Of a stretch of 56,592 bases of DNA, positions 37,141-46,235 are shown in pieces. The stretch is from an uncultured Clostridia bacterium (GTDB taxonomy: Bacteria; Bacillota; Clostridia; TANB77; CAG-508). The notes under the pieces were generated by a model, which was not told the origin of the DNA, made no database searches, and saw nothing but the letters and a program-made list of their open reading frames with translations. The stretch's first letter is position 1, and each line of letters opens with the position of its first letter. The stretch lies in contig CANQYZ010000011.1 in the NCBI GenBank assembly GCA_947628215.1, positions 1 to 56,592 on the forward strand, in the 5' to 3' direction. Position numbers and translations under genes: made by a program.

Positions 37141-37929
37141 ATGGTTATCACAAGTAAAGATAATGAAATTATAAAGCATATAAGAAAGCTAAGAGAAAAA
37201 AAGTATAGAGATGAGGAAAATGAGTTTATAATTGAAGGAATTAAACTTATAGAAGAGGCTATTTTAGAAAATGCTACAATTAAAAAAATAATAATATGTG
37301 ATGATTGTAATATTGAAGAAAATGATATATATAATAACTTAAAATATGAAATTGCAAAACTTGATTGTATATATGTTTCAGAGAAAGTATTTTCTTATAT
37401 TACTGATGTTAAAACTCCTCAAGGAATAATGGCAATAATAGAAAAGAAAAAAGAAGAAGAAATTAATTTTAGTGAGGATTTAATTTTAGTATTAAATAAT
37501 ATTCAAGATCCAGGAAATATGGGAACAATATTAAGAACAGCAGATTCTTTGAATTTAAAACAAATAATTATATCAAAAGATAGTTGTGATATATATAGTC
37601 CAAAAGTCGTAAGATCTACAATGGGAGCAATATTTAGAATTAATATCATTGAAAGTAGTGATTTAGTAAAAACAGTAAAGGAAATGAAAAAACATAAAAT
37701 TAGTATAGTTTCAACTTCACTAGATACTAATAAAAGTATGTATGATATTTCCTATAAAAAATCAGCAATTATTATAGGAAATGAAGCAAATGGCGTTCAA
37801 AAAGAACTTCAAGATTTATCAGATAATAAAATAATAATACCAATGATAGGAAAGACTGAGAGCCTAAATGCATCTGTTGCAACAGCGGTTGTGCTTTATG
37901 AAGCAATGAGAGATAAATTAAAAAAATAA
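37141..37929 (+). CDS. TrmH/SpoU family RNA 2'-O-ribose methyltransferase
   Basis: A 262-residue SPOUT enzyme. A substrate-binding N-domain (about 1-100) is followed by the catalytic domain with motif 1 LNNIQDPGNMGTILRTAD, motif 2 IIIGNEANGVQ and motif 3 IIPMIGKTESLNASVATAVVLYEAMR, the trefoil-knot SAM site. It methylates a ribose in 23S rRNA or tRNA; the exact site cannot be told. It follows mfd by 18 nt with AAAGGAG before the ATG. Confidence 0.93.
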   Translation: MVITSKDNEIIKHIRKLREKKYRDEENEFIIEGIKLIEEAILENATIKKIIICDDCNIEENDIYNNLKYEIAKLDCIYVSEKVFSYITDVKTPQGIMAIIEKKKEEEINFSEDLILVLNNIQDPGNMGTILRTADSLNLKQIIISKDSCDIYSPKVVRSTMGAIFRINIIESSDLVKTVKEMKKHKISIVSTSLDTNKSMYDISYKKSAIIIGNEANGVQKELQDLSDNKIIIPMIGKTESLNASVATAVVLYEAMRDKLKK

Positions 37930-37945
37930 AATTAAAGAGGAAAAG

Positions 37946-38215
37946 ATGGAACAAGAAGTAGAAAGAAAAGTTTTTTATAGAAAAGATTTTAAGGAAGTAA
38001 AAGATTTAGAAGTTGCAGCAGAAGAGTTTGCTAAAAAGATGAGAGAACAATATACAGATTGCATGGTTACTAAAGAATACGTAAATGTAAATGATATTTT
38101 AGTTAGAGTAACTACTGTAAAGATGCTGTATAGAACAAATAAAATTTTAGAAAGACAAAGAATTAGAGAAAGAGAAATGTCAAGAGGAAGAGGCGGAAGA
38201 CAAAGAAGCAGATAA
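37946..38215 (+). CDS. Small basic protein of unknown function
   Basis: An 89-residue soluble protein, unrecognised. It has a helical/beta N-terminal part (YRKDFKEVKDLEVAAEEFAKK) and a very basic C-terminus ending SRGRGGRQRSR, which suggests nucleic-acid contact. It lies 16 nt after the RNA methyltransferase, in the same transcript, with AAAGAGG before the ATG and a terminator after it. GGC GGA in the tail contains an out-of-phase CGG. Confidence 0.8.
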   Translation: MEQEVERKVFYRKDFKEVKDLEVAAEEFAKKMREQYTDCMVTKEYVNVNDILVRVTTVKMLYRTNKILERQRIREREMSRGRGGRQRSR

Positions 38216-38227
38216 AAATTAAAGCAA

Positions 38228-38268
38228 AATAAAAAATGTATGGTATTTTTTAGACCATACATTTTTTT
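38228..38268. terminator. Bidirectional terminator between convergent genes
   Basis: ATGTATGGT pairs with ACCATACAT, with an A run before and a T run after, serving the mfd-side transcript and the leftward DUF4364 gene. Confidence 0.9.
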
Positions 38269-38836
38269 ATTTTGCATCTTTTTTTTCATTTTTTTCGTTA
38301 TCTATTTTTTTAGTCAAAATTTCAAGAATTTTAGGATATATTTCTGTAGCATTTGAATTCCAATTATCTACAATATTTTTAGCTTGCTCTTTAGAACCAG
38401 CAAAAGTTTGAACTTCAAACATAATATTATTATCTTCGATAACTTTGCATTTTACTGTAAAGTGATTATCATCAATTGGAATAAAGTCTGATGTAATAGA
38501 TAATTTATCTTCAATATCTACTAAATTAGATTTTAAGGATTGGTCGACTTTAAAAGTTAAAATTCCAGGAATCATATCACTTGTAAGTTCAATTGCTCTT
38601 TTTCCTTCTGGAGTTATCATATAAAGAGTTTCTTTATTTTTTTCATATGATATTACATACTTATTTTCAATCAAATCTAAAAGAAATTGTTGAAAATAAA
38701 AATAATTCATTCCTATTATAGAATCAACTAATTCTAATAGAGCAGATTGACTTATAGGCTTTCCAACTTTATTTAATATATATAATACTAATAATTTATT
38801 TTCTGCTAATGTAGAATTATCTGTTGCAAGTTTCAT
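38267..38836 (-). CDS. DUF4364 family winged-helix-like protein
   Basis: A 189-residue protein. The N-terminus (about 10-85) looks like a winged helix: NKLLVLYILNKVGKPISQSAL, LLDLIENKYVISYEK, YMITPEGKRAIEL. A beta-rich C-terminal domain follows. This matches the clostridial DUF4364 family, whose function is not established; a DNA-binding regulator is plausible. It has its own promoter at 38881-38909. The last about 12 residues are Lys/Asn/Glu. Confidence 0.85.
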   Translation of the reverse strand: MKLATDNSTLAENKLLVLYILNKVGKPISQSALLELVDSIIGMNYFYFQQFLLDLIENKYVISYEKNKETLYMITPEGKRAIELTSDMIPGILTFKVDQSLKSNLVDIEDKLSITSDFIPIDDNHFTVKCKVIEDNNIMFEVQTFAGSKEQAKNIVDNWNSNATEIYPKILEILTKKIDNEKNEKKDAK

Positions 38837-38880
38837 TTTAAATCACCTTTAATAAAAATATCTTAAATATTAGTAATGGT

Positions 38881-38909
38881 ATTATATAACAGATTTTGCT
38901 TAAAAACAA
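38881..38909 (-). promoter_or_regulatory. Promoter of the DUF4364 gene
   Basis: Minus-strand TTGTTT and TATAAT with a 17-nt spacer, about 45 nt before the ATG. The rest of 38910-39063 has no gene that I can see. Confidence 0.6.
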
Positions 38910-39063
38910 TACTACATTTAAGTCAAAAAAAGTCGAAAGTAGGGGATGAAAAATGCTTTACAAGTATGAAAAAAGGTATTAATATGTATTTACTTTAAAT
39001 CATTAAAATTGCAATTTTATCAAAGGCATTTCTGCCGATTTAAATTCATTTTATAATATTGAA

Positions 39064-39092
39064 ATAAAAAAAGTGGGGACAAGAGTCCCCGA
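39064..39092 (-). terminator. Terminator of cassette gene 2
   Basis: Read leftward, GGGGAC pairs with GTCCCC and is followed by ACTTTTTTTATTTC. Confidence 0.88.
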
Positions 39093-39117
39093 TTAAGTAG
39101 CAGTATCTGTTTATTTT

Positions 39118-39990
39118 TTAATCTAAACGATCATACTGTTCGATGAAGTCACCAAACATAAAGGATTCACGATTTATGGTTGCAAATATTAATGGGTCAC
39201 TAGAGTCTACTTCATCTTTGCTATCCATCATCATGTGATTACGAGACTTAAAAGACTCTTTGTTTACTGTCCAAAAATTAGAATCAAGCTGAATATTACT
39301 TATGGGGTTGCTATCATAGAAACAAGTATCTTCTCCAATATGATTTTTTATATCTGACATTTCATATTCAGAAACGTATTTTCCTGAAATATTAATGACA
39401 GTCGGAAGAATATTATACTCTTCTATGGTTGCAGAATCCATATATTGCTCATGTTTTTCGTATGGTACAAAATAGCCGTATGGAATCTTGATTTTCTCAA
39501 GAATATACGCTAAATCTGCCCAGCTATAATCATCTGATATTTCTAAATATACTGCAATGAAGTCAGCATTTTTAGAATGCTCTGCAAGAGAGCGGATGAC
39601 CTTTTGCGTTGCAGAATCTCTGCCAAGTGAAGAAAGCTTTTTAGAGTCTACTCGTAAAACCCGTGTTGAAACGTTTTCATCTGGGTATACTGGGGTAATA
39701 GTCAGCAAGTTTCTTGTTGGAACGAAGCCAATTTGCGTTGTGTCATACTTAATTCTTGAAAATCCTGTAGTGTCTGAATCATTGATTAGTTCGACAGTAT
39801 TGTACTTCATAACCATATTTTTTGATTCAAACGTGCCACTAGGATCATTGTAAATAGTGGTGTCTCTTAATACAACTGCTGTTGAAGTTGGTGCTGTCGA
39901 ATCAAAATAATAAAGAATCGCCATAATAACTAAAACTGCGATTATAATAGATTTGACAAGCCACCAAAGTCCATATAAAATTTTTTTCAT
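39118..39990 (-). CDS. GC-richer cassette gene 2: membrane-anchored protein, SH3-like plus possible GH25-like domain
   Basis: A 290-residue protein: N-terminal membrane helix (about 9-28), an SH3-like region (about 40-98: VVLRDTTIYNDPSG ... STGFSRIKYDTTQIGFVPT-type strands), and a C-terminal domain in which ADFIAVYLEISDDYSWADL and KIPYGYFVPYE resemble a degenerate GH25 lysozyme-like barrel. It is GC-richer than its surroundings. An 11-nt inverted repeat TTAAGTAGCAG lies at 39092 and again (inverted) near 40020, just outside the gene. It carries an in-frame CGG (39661-39663) where arginine is the only reading that keeps the frame; skipping C would give a TAG four codons later. Confidence 0.7.
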   Translation of the reverse strand: MKKILYGLWWLVKSIIIAVLVIMAILYYFDSTAPTSTAVVLRDTTIYNDPSGTFESKNMVMKYNTVELINDSDTTGFSRIKYDTTQIGFVPTRNLLTITPVYPDENVSTRVLRVDSKKLSSLGRDSATQKVIRSLAEHSKNADFIAVYLEISDDYSWADLAYILEKIKIPYGYFVPYEKHEQYMDSATIEEYNILPTVINISGKYVSEYEMSDIKNHIGEDTCFYDSNPISNIQLDSNFWTVNKESFKSRNHMMMDSKDEVDSSDPLIFATINRESFMFGDFIEQYDRLD

Positions 39991-40056
39991 TCTAACACTG
40001 CTCCTTTGGGCCTGCTACTTAAAATAAATGAATCCTAACAATATTATATCATAAAA

Positions 40057-40695
40057 ATGCTTGATTATAAAGGAAAAGAAGGTGATAGAATTTGTTTTTT
40101 TAGCACTCGCGGAATAAATTTTACTTCTTTTATCATAACAGCACTTATGTTTACATTGCTTTCTCCTTTTTCATTTGTTTTTTCAAAAGTAAAAGTATCT
40201 GATAATTCAAAAAGTAATATAAATATATCTAGTACATATGCAAGTAAGGTTGACAGTACTTCTAAAAATGTAAAAGAAAAATCAGAAGAAAATAATAAAA
40301 ATATGACAGCTATTAGTATGACTTGGAGATTAAAAATAGATGCTATAGACTTAAATGCAGAAATTGCAGAAGGCACAGATCAAAAAACTTTAAGTAAGTA
40401 TATAGGTCACTTTGAAGGAACTGAGAGAAAAAATGGAAATATTGGACTTGCTGCTCATAATAGAGGATATAGCGTAAATTATTTTGCTAAAATTAAGAAT
40501 TTAAAAAAAGGTGATAAAATAGAATATTTCTATAAAGGAAAAAAATATACATATGAAGTATATAAAAATTTTATTATAAAAGATACTGATTGGAGTGAAG
40601 TAGAAAATGATGAAAAAGACAAAATTACTTTAATTACATGTGTAGAAAATAGACCTGAAGTCAGAAGGTGTATTAAAGGAAAACTTATAAAATAA
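40057..40695 (+). CDS. Sortase (class D-like)
   Basis: A 212-residue membrane-anchored transpeptidase that attaches LPXTG-type proteins to the cell wall. A membrane helix is at about residues 22-44. The catalytic set is His in IGLAAHNRGY, Cys in ITLITCVEN and Arg in VRRCIKGKL. It lies 42 nt upstream of a pilin-like substrate gene. No clear ribosome binding site precedes the ATG at 40057, so the true start may be a downstream non-ATG codon. The class is a judgement from the motifs. Confidence 0.9.
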   Translation: MLDYKGKEGDRICFFSTRGINFTSFIITALMFTLLSPFSFVFSKVKVSDNSKSNINISSTYASKVDSTSKNVKEKSEENNKNMTAISMTWRLKIDAIDLNAEIAEGTDQKTLSKYIGHFEGTERKNGNIGLAAHNRGYSVNYFAKIKNLKKGDKIEYFYKGKKYTYEVYKNFIIKDTDWSEVENDEKDKITLITCVENRPEVRRCIKGKLIK

Positions 40696-40737
40696 GCAAA
40701 TAAAAATAGATTTCGAAAGGAGAATAAATAAAATTAA

Positions 40738-42039
40738 ATGAAAATAAAGAAAATAATTAGGCTAGTTGCTATACTTTTACTTACAATAACTATAATTAAT
40801 GTTTTAAGACTAGATGTAGAAGCTAGAACTTTTAGTGTAGATAAGGCTGATTTATATTCGAAAGGAGTATGTAAAAGTTTGCTTAAAAATAAAGAAACAG
40901 GAGGAACAATAAAAGTTACAAAAGTCTATTATAAAAATGGAGGAAAAGAATATCCAGCTTACTGTTTAAATCGTGATTTAGATGGTGTAGAAAAAGGAGA
41001 TGGTTATACAGTAACTGTTAGTAAGCTTGTAGATAATGAATTAGTTAGAAATGTTATAATAAATGGCTATCCATATAAGAGTTTAGAGAGCTTAGGCGTA
41101 AATAGTGTTGATGAAGCTTTTGTTGCAACAAAAATGAGTGTGTATACAGTTCTTTATGATTATCCTGACGATAAATTTGTTGCAATAGGAGATGCTGGAA
41201 AGAGAACTCTTGCAGCTATGAAAAAAATATTAAAAGCTGCAAAATCAAGTAAATCATCACAATTAGATGCTACAATAGATTTTGAAGAAGAATCTACTAC
41301 ATGGGAAGTTGATAAAAAAGATAAACAATACTTAAGTAAGAATTTTAAAGTAAAGTCAGATGCTGAAGTTAGTGAATTTAGCCTAAAAATAGAGGATAAT
41401 ACTATAGATGGTATTAAGATTACTGATATAGAGAATAATGAGAAATCAACCTTTAAAAATACAGATGAGTTTAAGATATTAATTCCTATTTCAGAAATAA
41501 AGGAAGAAGGAAAATTTAAAATAAAGATAGATGCAAATGTAGAGACTAAACCAATACTTTATGGAAAAGCTCCAAATAGTAAAGTACAAAATTATGCTTT
41601 GACTGGTATTAGTTATGAAGTTGGAATAAATGAAAAAGAAGCAGAATATCCTAAAAATGGTACTACAATTATAGTTGAAAAAATAGATGGAGAGACAGGA
41701 GACTATTTAAGTAATGCTACATTTAATATATATGATGAAAATAAAAAATTAATTTATGCTAATATAAAAACAGATGAAAATGGATTAATTACAATAAATA
41801 ATGTATTTCCTGGAAAATATTATATAGAAGAGGTTAAAGCTCCTGATTGTTATGAAAAACTTAATAATTTAACAGAATTTACAGTAAGTTACAATGAAGA
41901 ATTAACAGTAACTATTGAAAATAACAGAATTAAGCTTAAAGATATTGAAGAACCTAAAAGACCAGAAAAACCAAAAGAGGAAACTACTCCAAAAAAGGTT
42001 GTTGTAAAAGAAAGAAAATTACCTGTAACTGGAATGTAA
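40738..42039 (+). CDS. SpaA-like surface/pilin protein, sorting signal truncated after LPVTG
   Basis: A 433-residue protein. Signal peptide: KIKKIIRLVAILLLTITI with cleavage after VEA. The N-terminal part resembles a thioester-type adhesin domain (YPAYCLNRDL; VATKMSVYTVLYDY). The Cna_B/SpaA fold lies at about 315-395 (IIVEKIDGETGDYLSNATF, YYIEEVKAPDCYEKL). The protein ends in a Pro/Lys linker and LPVTGM, directly before the stop; the hydrophobic anchor and basic tail that follow LPXTG in normal substrates are missing. The GC-rich hairpin of cassette 3 begins 7 nt after the stop. AAAGGAG lies 15 nt before the ATG, an unusually long spacing. Confidence 0.88.
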   Translation: MKIKKIIRLVAILLLTITIINVLRLDVEARTFSVDKADLYSKGVCKSLLKNKETGGTIKVTKVYYKNGGKEYPAYCLNRDLDGVEKGDGYTVTVSKLVDNELVRNVIINGYPYKSLESLGVNSVDEAFVATKMSVYTVLYDYPDDKFVAIGDAGKRTLAAMKKILKAAKSSKSSQLDATIDFEEESTTWEVDKKDKQYLSKNFKVKSDAEVSEFSLKIEDNTIDGIKITDIENNEKSTFKNTDEFKILIPISEIKEEGKFKIKIDANVETKPILYGKAPNSKVQNYALTGISYEVGINEKEAEYPKNGTTIIVEKIDGETGDYLSNATFNIYDENKKLIYANIKTDENGLITINNVFPGKYYIEEVKAPDCYEKLNNLTEFTVSYNEELTVTIENNRIKLKDIEEPKRPEKPKEETTPKKVVVKERKLPVTGM

Positions 42040-42046
42040 TGGAAAT

Positions 42047-42068
42047 GGCCCCCGATAAATCGGGGGCC
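42047..42068. terminator. Strong GC-rich hairpin between the pilin-like gene and cassette gene 3
   Basis: GGCCCCCGAT and ATCGGGGGCC form a perfect 10-bp stem with a 2-nt loop. It is far GC-richer than the surrounding DNA and has no T run on either side, so it may be a terminator of foreign type or a processing barrier. Confidence 0.7.
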
Positions 42069-42109
42069 ACCAATCACTTTCCGCATGGTCTATGAGCTAC
42101 TTCGTTTGT

Positions 42110-42610
42110 TTATTTAACGATTATATAAAACTCTTTAGCGCCAAATTTTTCAAGTATTGCACTTTCGAGCTTGTTTCCAGGTTTCTTAGCCAGAGATATT
42201 TTTCTGTACGTGACACCCGCTGTGTCCGGTTCGCTATAGCAGATCTGGCTAATATCTGCGTTCAGAACGTACTTAAGAAAATGTTCCTTAGCCTTGTCAA
42301 GTAAGTGTGGCAAAGGAATGTAGAACTCGATCTGTTCGTAAAGGAACTCTGGGTCTTTCGGAACTTCGCCCATCTGCTTAGTCAGAAGAACTCTGTATGA
42401 GCTAGGGCAGGATCCCGGAAGATCTCTGTGAATCTGGATAATGTTACGTCCTCCGAAAAGATCTATTGCTTGAGGATACGCTGTGGCGTAAAAACCACTG
42501 TCAACCATTGCATAGATGTAGTCTACTGATACTTCTTTTGAACCTGCATAATACGCAGGGATACCTGTAGCAAATTTTTCAGCGTCTTTGAAACAATTCT
42601 GTACTACCAT
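42110..42610 (-). CDS. GC-richer cassette gene 3, unknown function
   Basis: A 166-residue soluble protein, unrecognised. It has no signal peptide. Sequence includes GSKEVSVDYIYAMVDSGFY, FGGRNIIQIHRDLPGS and FYIPLPHLLDKAKEHFL. Codons such as CTG, GGC, ATC and GAG are common, unlike the neighbours. AGGAGG lies 4 nt before the ATG. It has its own promoter and borders a GC-rich hairpin, so it is a monocistronic cassette like those at 31.8 and 39.1 kb. It has no in-frame CGG. Confidence 0.7.
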   Translation of the reverse strand: MVVQNCFKDAEKFATGIPAYYAGSKEVSVDYIYAMVDSGFYATAYPQAIDLFGGRNIIQIHRDLPGSCPSSYRVLLTKQMGEVPKDPEFLYEQIEFYIPLPHLLDKAKEHFLKYVLNADISQICYSEPDTAGVTYRKISLAKKPGNKLESAILEKFGAKEFYIIVK

Positions 42611-42683
42611 GCTTCCTCCTAGATGAATATATAATATATGCGGTTGTGATTGTTCGACGATACAAAAAGTGTATCTAAATTAC

Positions 42684-42712
42684 AGTATAACATAAGTTTA
42701 CATAATTGTAAA
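42684..42712 (-). promoter_or_regulatory. Promoter of cassette gene 3
   Basis: Minus-strand TTTACA and TATACT with a 17-nt spacer, resembling the promoter of cassette gene 1. Confidence 0.75.
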
Positions 42713-42749
42713 GTAAAAAGTAGAATTCAATTCACATTCTACTTTTTTT
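42713..42749. terminator. Bidirectional terminator beside pflA
   Basis: AAAAAGTAGAAT pairs with ATTCTACTTTTT. It ends the leftward pflA transcript and could end a rightward transcript from the pilin side. Confidence 0.88.
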
Positions 42750-42750
42750 C

Positions 42751-43482
42751 TTATATTCCAAGTATTTCTTTTGCTTTATCAATTTGTTCCTGAGAAGGAG
42801 GCTTTACATCATCTAATTCATATTTTATTCCAAGCTCTTCCCATTTAAATTTACCATAGTCATGATATGGTAGTATTTCAACCCTTTCAACATTAGATAA
42901 TGTTGAAATAAATTGCTTTAATTTCTTTAAATCTTCTTCATCATCAGTATATCCAGGAATTAATACTTGTCTTATCCATACAGGAATATTATTATCACTT
43001 AAATATTTTGCAAAATTTAATTCATTTTTATTAGATACTCCTGTTAAATTTATAGCTTTTTTTTCATCGATATGTTTAATATCAAGAAGTACTAAATCTG
43101 TATACTTTAGAAGTTCTTTTATTTTGTCTGTTATAACAAATGAACCTGATGTATCTAAAGCTGTGTGAATTTGCATATCATGAAGTTTTTTAAATAGTAT
43201 TGTTAAATTTTCAGCTTGAATAAGAGGTTCTCCACCAGACACTGTTACACCACCATTTGATGCTCTTATATATGTAGAAAATCTATTTATTTTTTTTATA
43301 ATATCTGAGATAGAGTAGGGAGTACCACTATTTTTTATTTCCCAAGTATCTCTATTATGACAGAACTTGCATTTTAAATTACATCCTTGAAGAAACACTA
43401 TAAATCTAAGTCCAGGACCATCAACAGTTCCTAAACTTTCAAAAGAATGTATATTTAAAGTTTCTTCTAAATTCTTATCCAT
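42751..43482 (-). CDS. pflA: Pyruvate formate-lyase activating enzyme
   Basis: A 243-residue radical-SAM enzyme that creates the glycyl radical in PflB. The cluster motif is CNLKCKFC (Cys34, 38, 41), with the glycine-rich GGVTVSGGEPL for SAM contact, and DTSGSF and LLDIKHID further on. It lies downstream of pflB behind an internal hairpin. AGGAGGC lies just before the ATG. Confidence 0.97.
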   Translation of the reverse strand: MDKNLEETLNIHSFESLGTVDGPGLRFIVFLQGCNLKCKFCHNRDTWEIKNSGTPYSISDIIKKINRFSTYIRASNGGVTVSGGEPLIQAENLTILFKKLHDMQIHTALDTSGSFVITDKIKELLKYTDLVLLDIKHIDEKKAINLTGVSNKNELNFAKYLSDNNIPVWIRQVLIPGYTDDEEDLKKLKQFISTLSNVERVEILPYHDYGKFKWEELGIKYELDDVKPPSQEQIDKAKEILGI

Positions 43483-43520
43483 TTATACTTTTGCCTCCTA
43501 AAGTAATTATTATAATATTA

Positions 43521-43563
43521 CAAAATAAAATGCCTTTCAATAGAAGAAAGACATTTTATTTTA
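43521..43563 (-). terminator. Hairpin between pflB and pflA
   Basis: AAAATAAAATG pairs with CATTTTATTTT, read leftward ending in T-rich sequence. It probably gives partial termination, lowering pflA relative to pflB. Confidence 0.7.
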
Positions 43564-43600
43564 ATTGATACTTTAAACTTTTTATATTTTAAGCAAATAA

Positions 43601-45842
43601 TTAGAATTTTTCATGAATTGTTCTATTTATAACATCTAATTGTTGTTCTCTTGTTAATTTTACAAAATTTACTGCATATCCTGATACTCTAATTGTAAGT
43701 TGAGGATATTTTTCTGGATGATCCATAGCATCTAAAAGTAAAGATCTATCAAATACATTTACATTTATGTGATGACTTAGCTGAGCAAAGTATCCATCTA
43801 ACATAGATGTTAAATTATTTACTCTTTCTTTTTCAGATTTTCCAAGTGTTGCAGGAGTAATTGCAAATGTATATGAGATACCATCTTCTGAATGTTTGTA
43901 TGGAAGTTTTGCAATAGTATTTAATACTGCTAAAGCACCATTTACATCTCTTCCGTGAATTGGGTTAGCACCAGGTCCAAATGGAGCACCAGCTTCTCTT
44001 CCATCAGGAGTATTACCAGTATTTTTTCCATATACAACATTTGATGTAATAGTAAGTATAGACATTGTTGGTTTTGAATTTCTATAAGTTTTTTGTTTTC
44101 TAAGTTTATTCATAAATCTTTTTTGAACATCAACTGCTATACTATCAACTCTATCATCATCGTTTCCGTATTTAGGAAAATCTCCTTCAACTTCAAAATC
44201 TTTTGCAAGACCAGTTTCATCTCTTATTACTTTTACTTTTGCATATTTTATTGCAGATAAAGAATCTGCAACAACAGATAATCCTGCTATACCACATGCC
44301 ATTGTTCTTAATATGTCTTTTTCTCTATCATGAAGAGCCATTTCTAATGCTTCATAACAATATTTATCATGCATATAATGGATAATGTTTAGTGCATTAA
44401 TATATACTCTTGCAATCCATTCCATCATGTTATCGAATTTTTCCATTACTTCGTCATAATCTAAATATTCTGATGTGATAGGAGCAAATTTAGGAGAAAC
44501 TTGTTTTCCAGTAATTTCATCTCTACCACCATTTATAGCATATAGAAGAGTTTTAGCTAAATTACATCTAGCACCAAAGAATTGCATTTGTTTACCAATT
44601 CTCATAGCAGAAACACAGCAAGCAATTCCATAATCATCTCCCCAATATTCTCTCATTAAATCATCATTTTCATATTGAATAGAACTTGTCTTAATTGACA
44701 TCTCTGCACAATAATCTTTAAATCCTTGAGGTAGGCGAGTAGACCATAAAACTGTTAAGTTTGGTTCTGGAGCAGGTCCTAAAGTTGTTAAAGTATGAAG
44801 CATTCTAAATGAGTTTTTAGTAACTAAAGTTCTTCCATCTATTCCCATACCACCAATAGATTCTGTTACCCAAACAGGATCTCCACTGAATAATTCATCA
44901 TATTCAGGTGTTCTTAAGAATCTAACAAGTCTTAATTTCATAACGAAATGATCCATTATTTCTTGAACTTCTTTTTCAGTAATGTTTCCGTTTTTTAAAT
45001 CCCTTTCAAAATAGATGTCAAGGAAAGTAGATGTTCTACCTAAACTCATAGCAGCACCATTTTGTTCTTTTATTGCTCCTAAATATCCAAAATATGTCCA
45101 TTGAACAGCTTCTATAGAATTTTTAGCAGGTCTTGAAATATCAAATCCATATTTTGTAGCCATAACTTTAAGTTCATTTAAAGCTGCTATTTGATCTGAA
45201 ATTTCTTCCCTTTCTCTTATTAAGTCTTCAGTTAAATCAGAAGATACTGTATTTGCATATACATTTTTCTTATCTTCGATTAGAGCATCTACACCATATA
45301 AAGCGATTCTTCTATAATCACCTATAATTCTTCCGACGTCCATATCCATCTGGAAGTCCTGTTAAAATATGATTAGATCTACAAGCTCTAATTTCTGGAG
45401 TATATGCTGTAAATACACCATCATTATGTGTTCTTCTATATTTATGATATACAGTTTCTATTTCATCTGAAACCTTTTGATTATAAGCTTCGCAAGATTT
45501 TTCAACAATTCTTATACCACCATTTGGCATAATTGCTCTTTTTAAAGGAGCATCTGTTTGAAGCCCAACTATCTTTTCTAAAGGTTTATCTATATATCCA
45601 GCTTCATGACTTGAAATAGTAGATGCAATATCATTAGATATAGCAAGAACTCCGCCATTTTCTTTTTCCTTTTTATATAAATCTAAAACATCATCCCATA
45701 ATTTTTTTGTAGCATCAGTTGCTTCTTCTAAGAAAGAAGAATCACCTTCATATGGTGTATAGTTCTTTTGGATGAAATCTCTTACATTGATTTCTTTTTG
45801 CCATTGTCCTTCGACAAAATCTTTCCATTCATCAAAATTCAT
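43601..45842 (-). CDS. pflB: Pyruvate formate-lyase, one +1 CGG shift
   Basis: The glycyl-radical enzyme that splits pyruvate with CoA to acetyl-CoA and formate; 746 residues once one shift is applied, a normal length. Pieces are 45842-45336 and 45334-43601. Skipping C at 45335 joins [19 protein letters not shown], nearly the same as E. coli PFL ([14 protein letters not shown]). The catalytic Cys pair is in [12 protein letters not shown] and the glycyl radical in RVSGYAVNF near the end. AAGGAGG precedes the ATG at 45842. It is the only shifted gene on the minus strand, which argues against a strand-related artefact. Confidence 0.96.
45333..45335 (-). other. CGG +1 recoding site 8 (pflB codon 170)
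   Basis: On the minus strand CGT CGG AAG must be read CGT (C) GGA AGA. The codon before is CGT read as arginine, so the CGN box itself is not lost; only CGG is treated this way. Confidence 0.94.
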
Positions 45843-46092
45843 TTTTGTCCTCCTTAAAAATATATATTTAGTTTTTTATATTTAGAAAAATATATTCATA
45901 ATTTAAAACAAATCTTAAAGAAAATTTTGCTAATCCTTTAAATTTGCAAACAAAATTGTATCATAAGCAAAGCAAAAAAACAACATAAAAATCACCATAA
46001 ATAGCAACAAATAGTATTGAAAAGATAAGCCATATATGATATAAAAAATATTATGGAAATAAAATATACACTTAAGAAGGAAGGATTTTAAT

Positions 46093-46206
46093 ATGGATAA
46101 AAAGAAGTTATTTACAAAAATAGTAGCAGGAATAATAGTTGGAATTCTAGTTGTAGCATTATTAATTTCAATAATATATCCATTAGTAATAATGCTTAAA
46201 GGATAG
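46093..46206 (+). CDS. Small single-pass membrane peptide
   Basis: A 37-residue peptide: MDKKKLFTKIV start, a hydrophobic stretch of about 22 residues (GIIVGILVVALLISIIYPL), and a short end. AGAAGGAAGG precedes the ATG. It lies 29 nt upstream of cdaA, so it may be cotranscribed. Function is unknown. Confidence 0.7.
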   Translation: MDKKKLFTKIVAGIIVGILVVALLISIIYPLVIMLKG

Positions 46207-46235
46207 TAAAAAATAATATATTTTAGAGGTGAAAG

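Noticed and set aside
38910..39063. Possible small gene in the gap after the DUF4364 promoter
   Set aside because: Short frames have no ribosome binding site and no recognisable content. I see nothing in this stretch that I can support.
45843..46092. Redox-type (Rex or FNR) operator before pflB
   Set aside because: The region is AT-rich with TTTGCAAA-like strings, but no good match to a defined operator.
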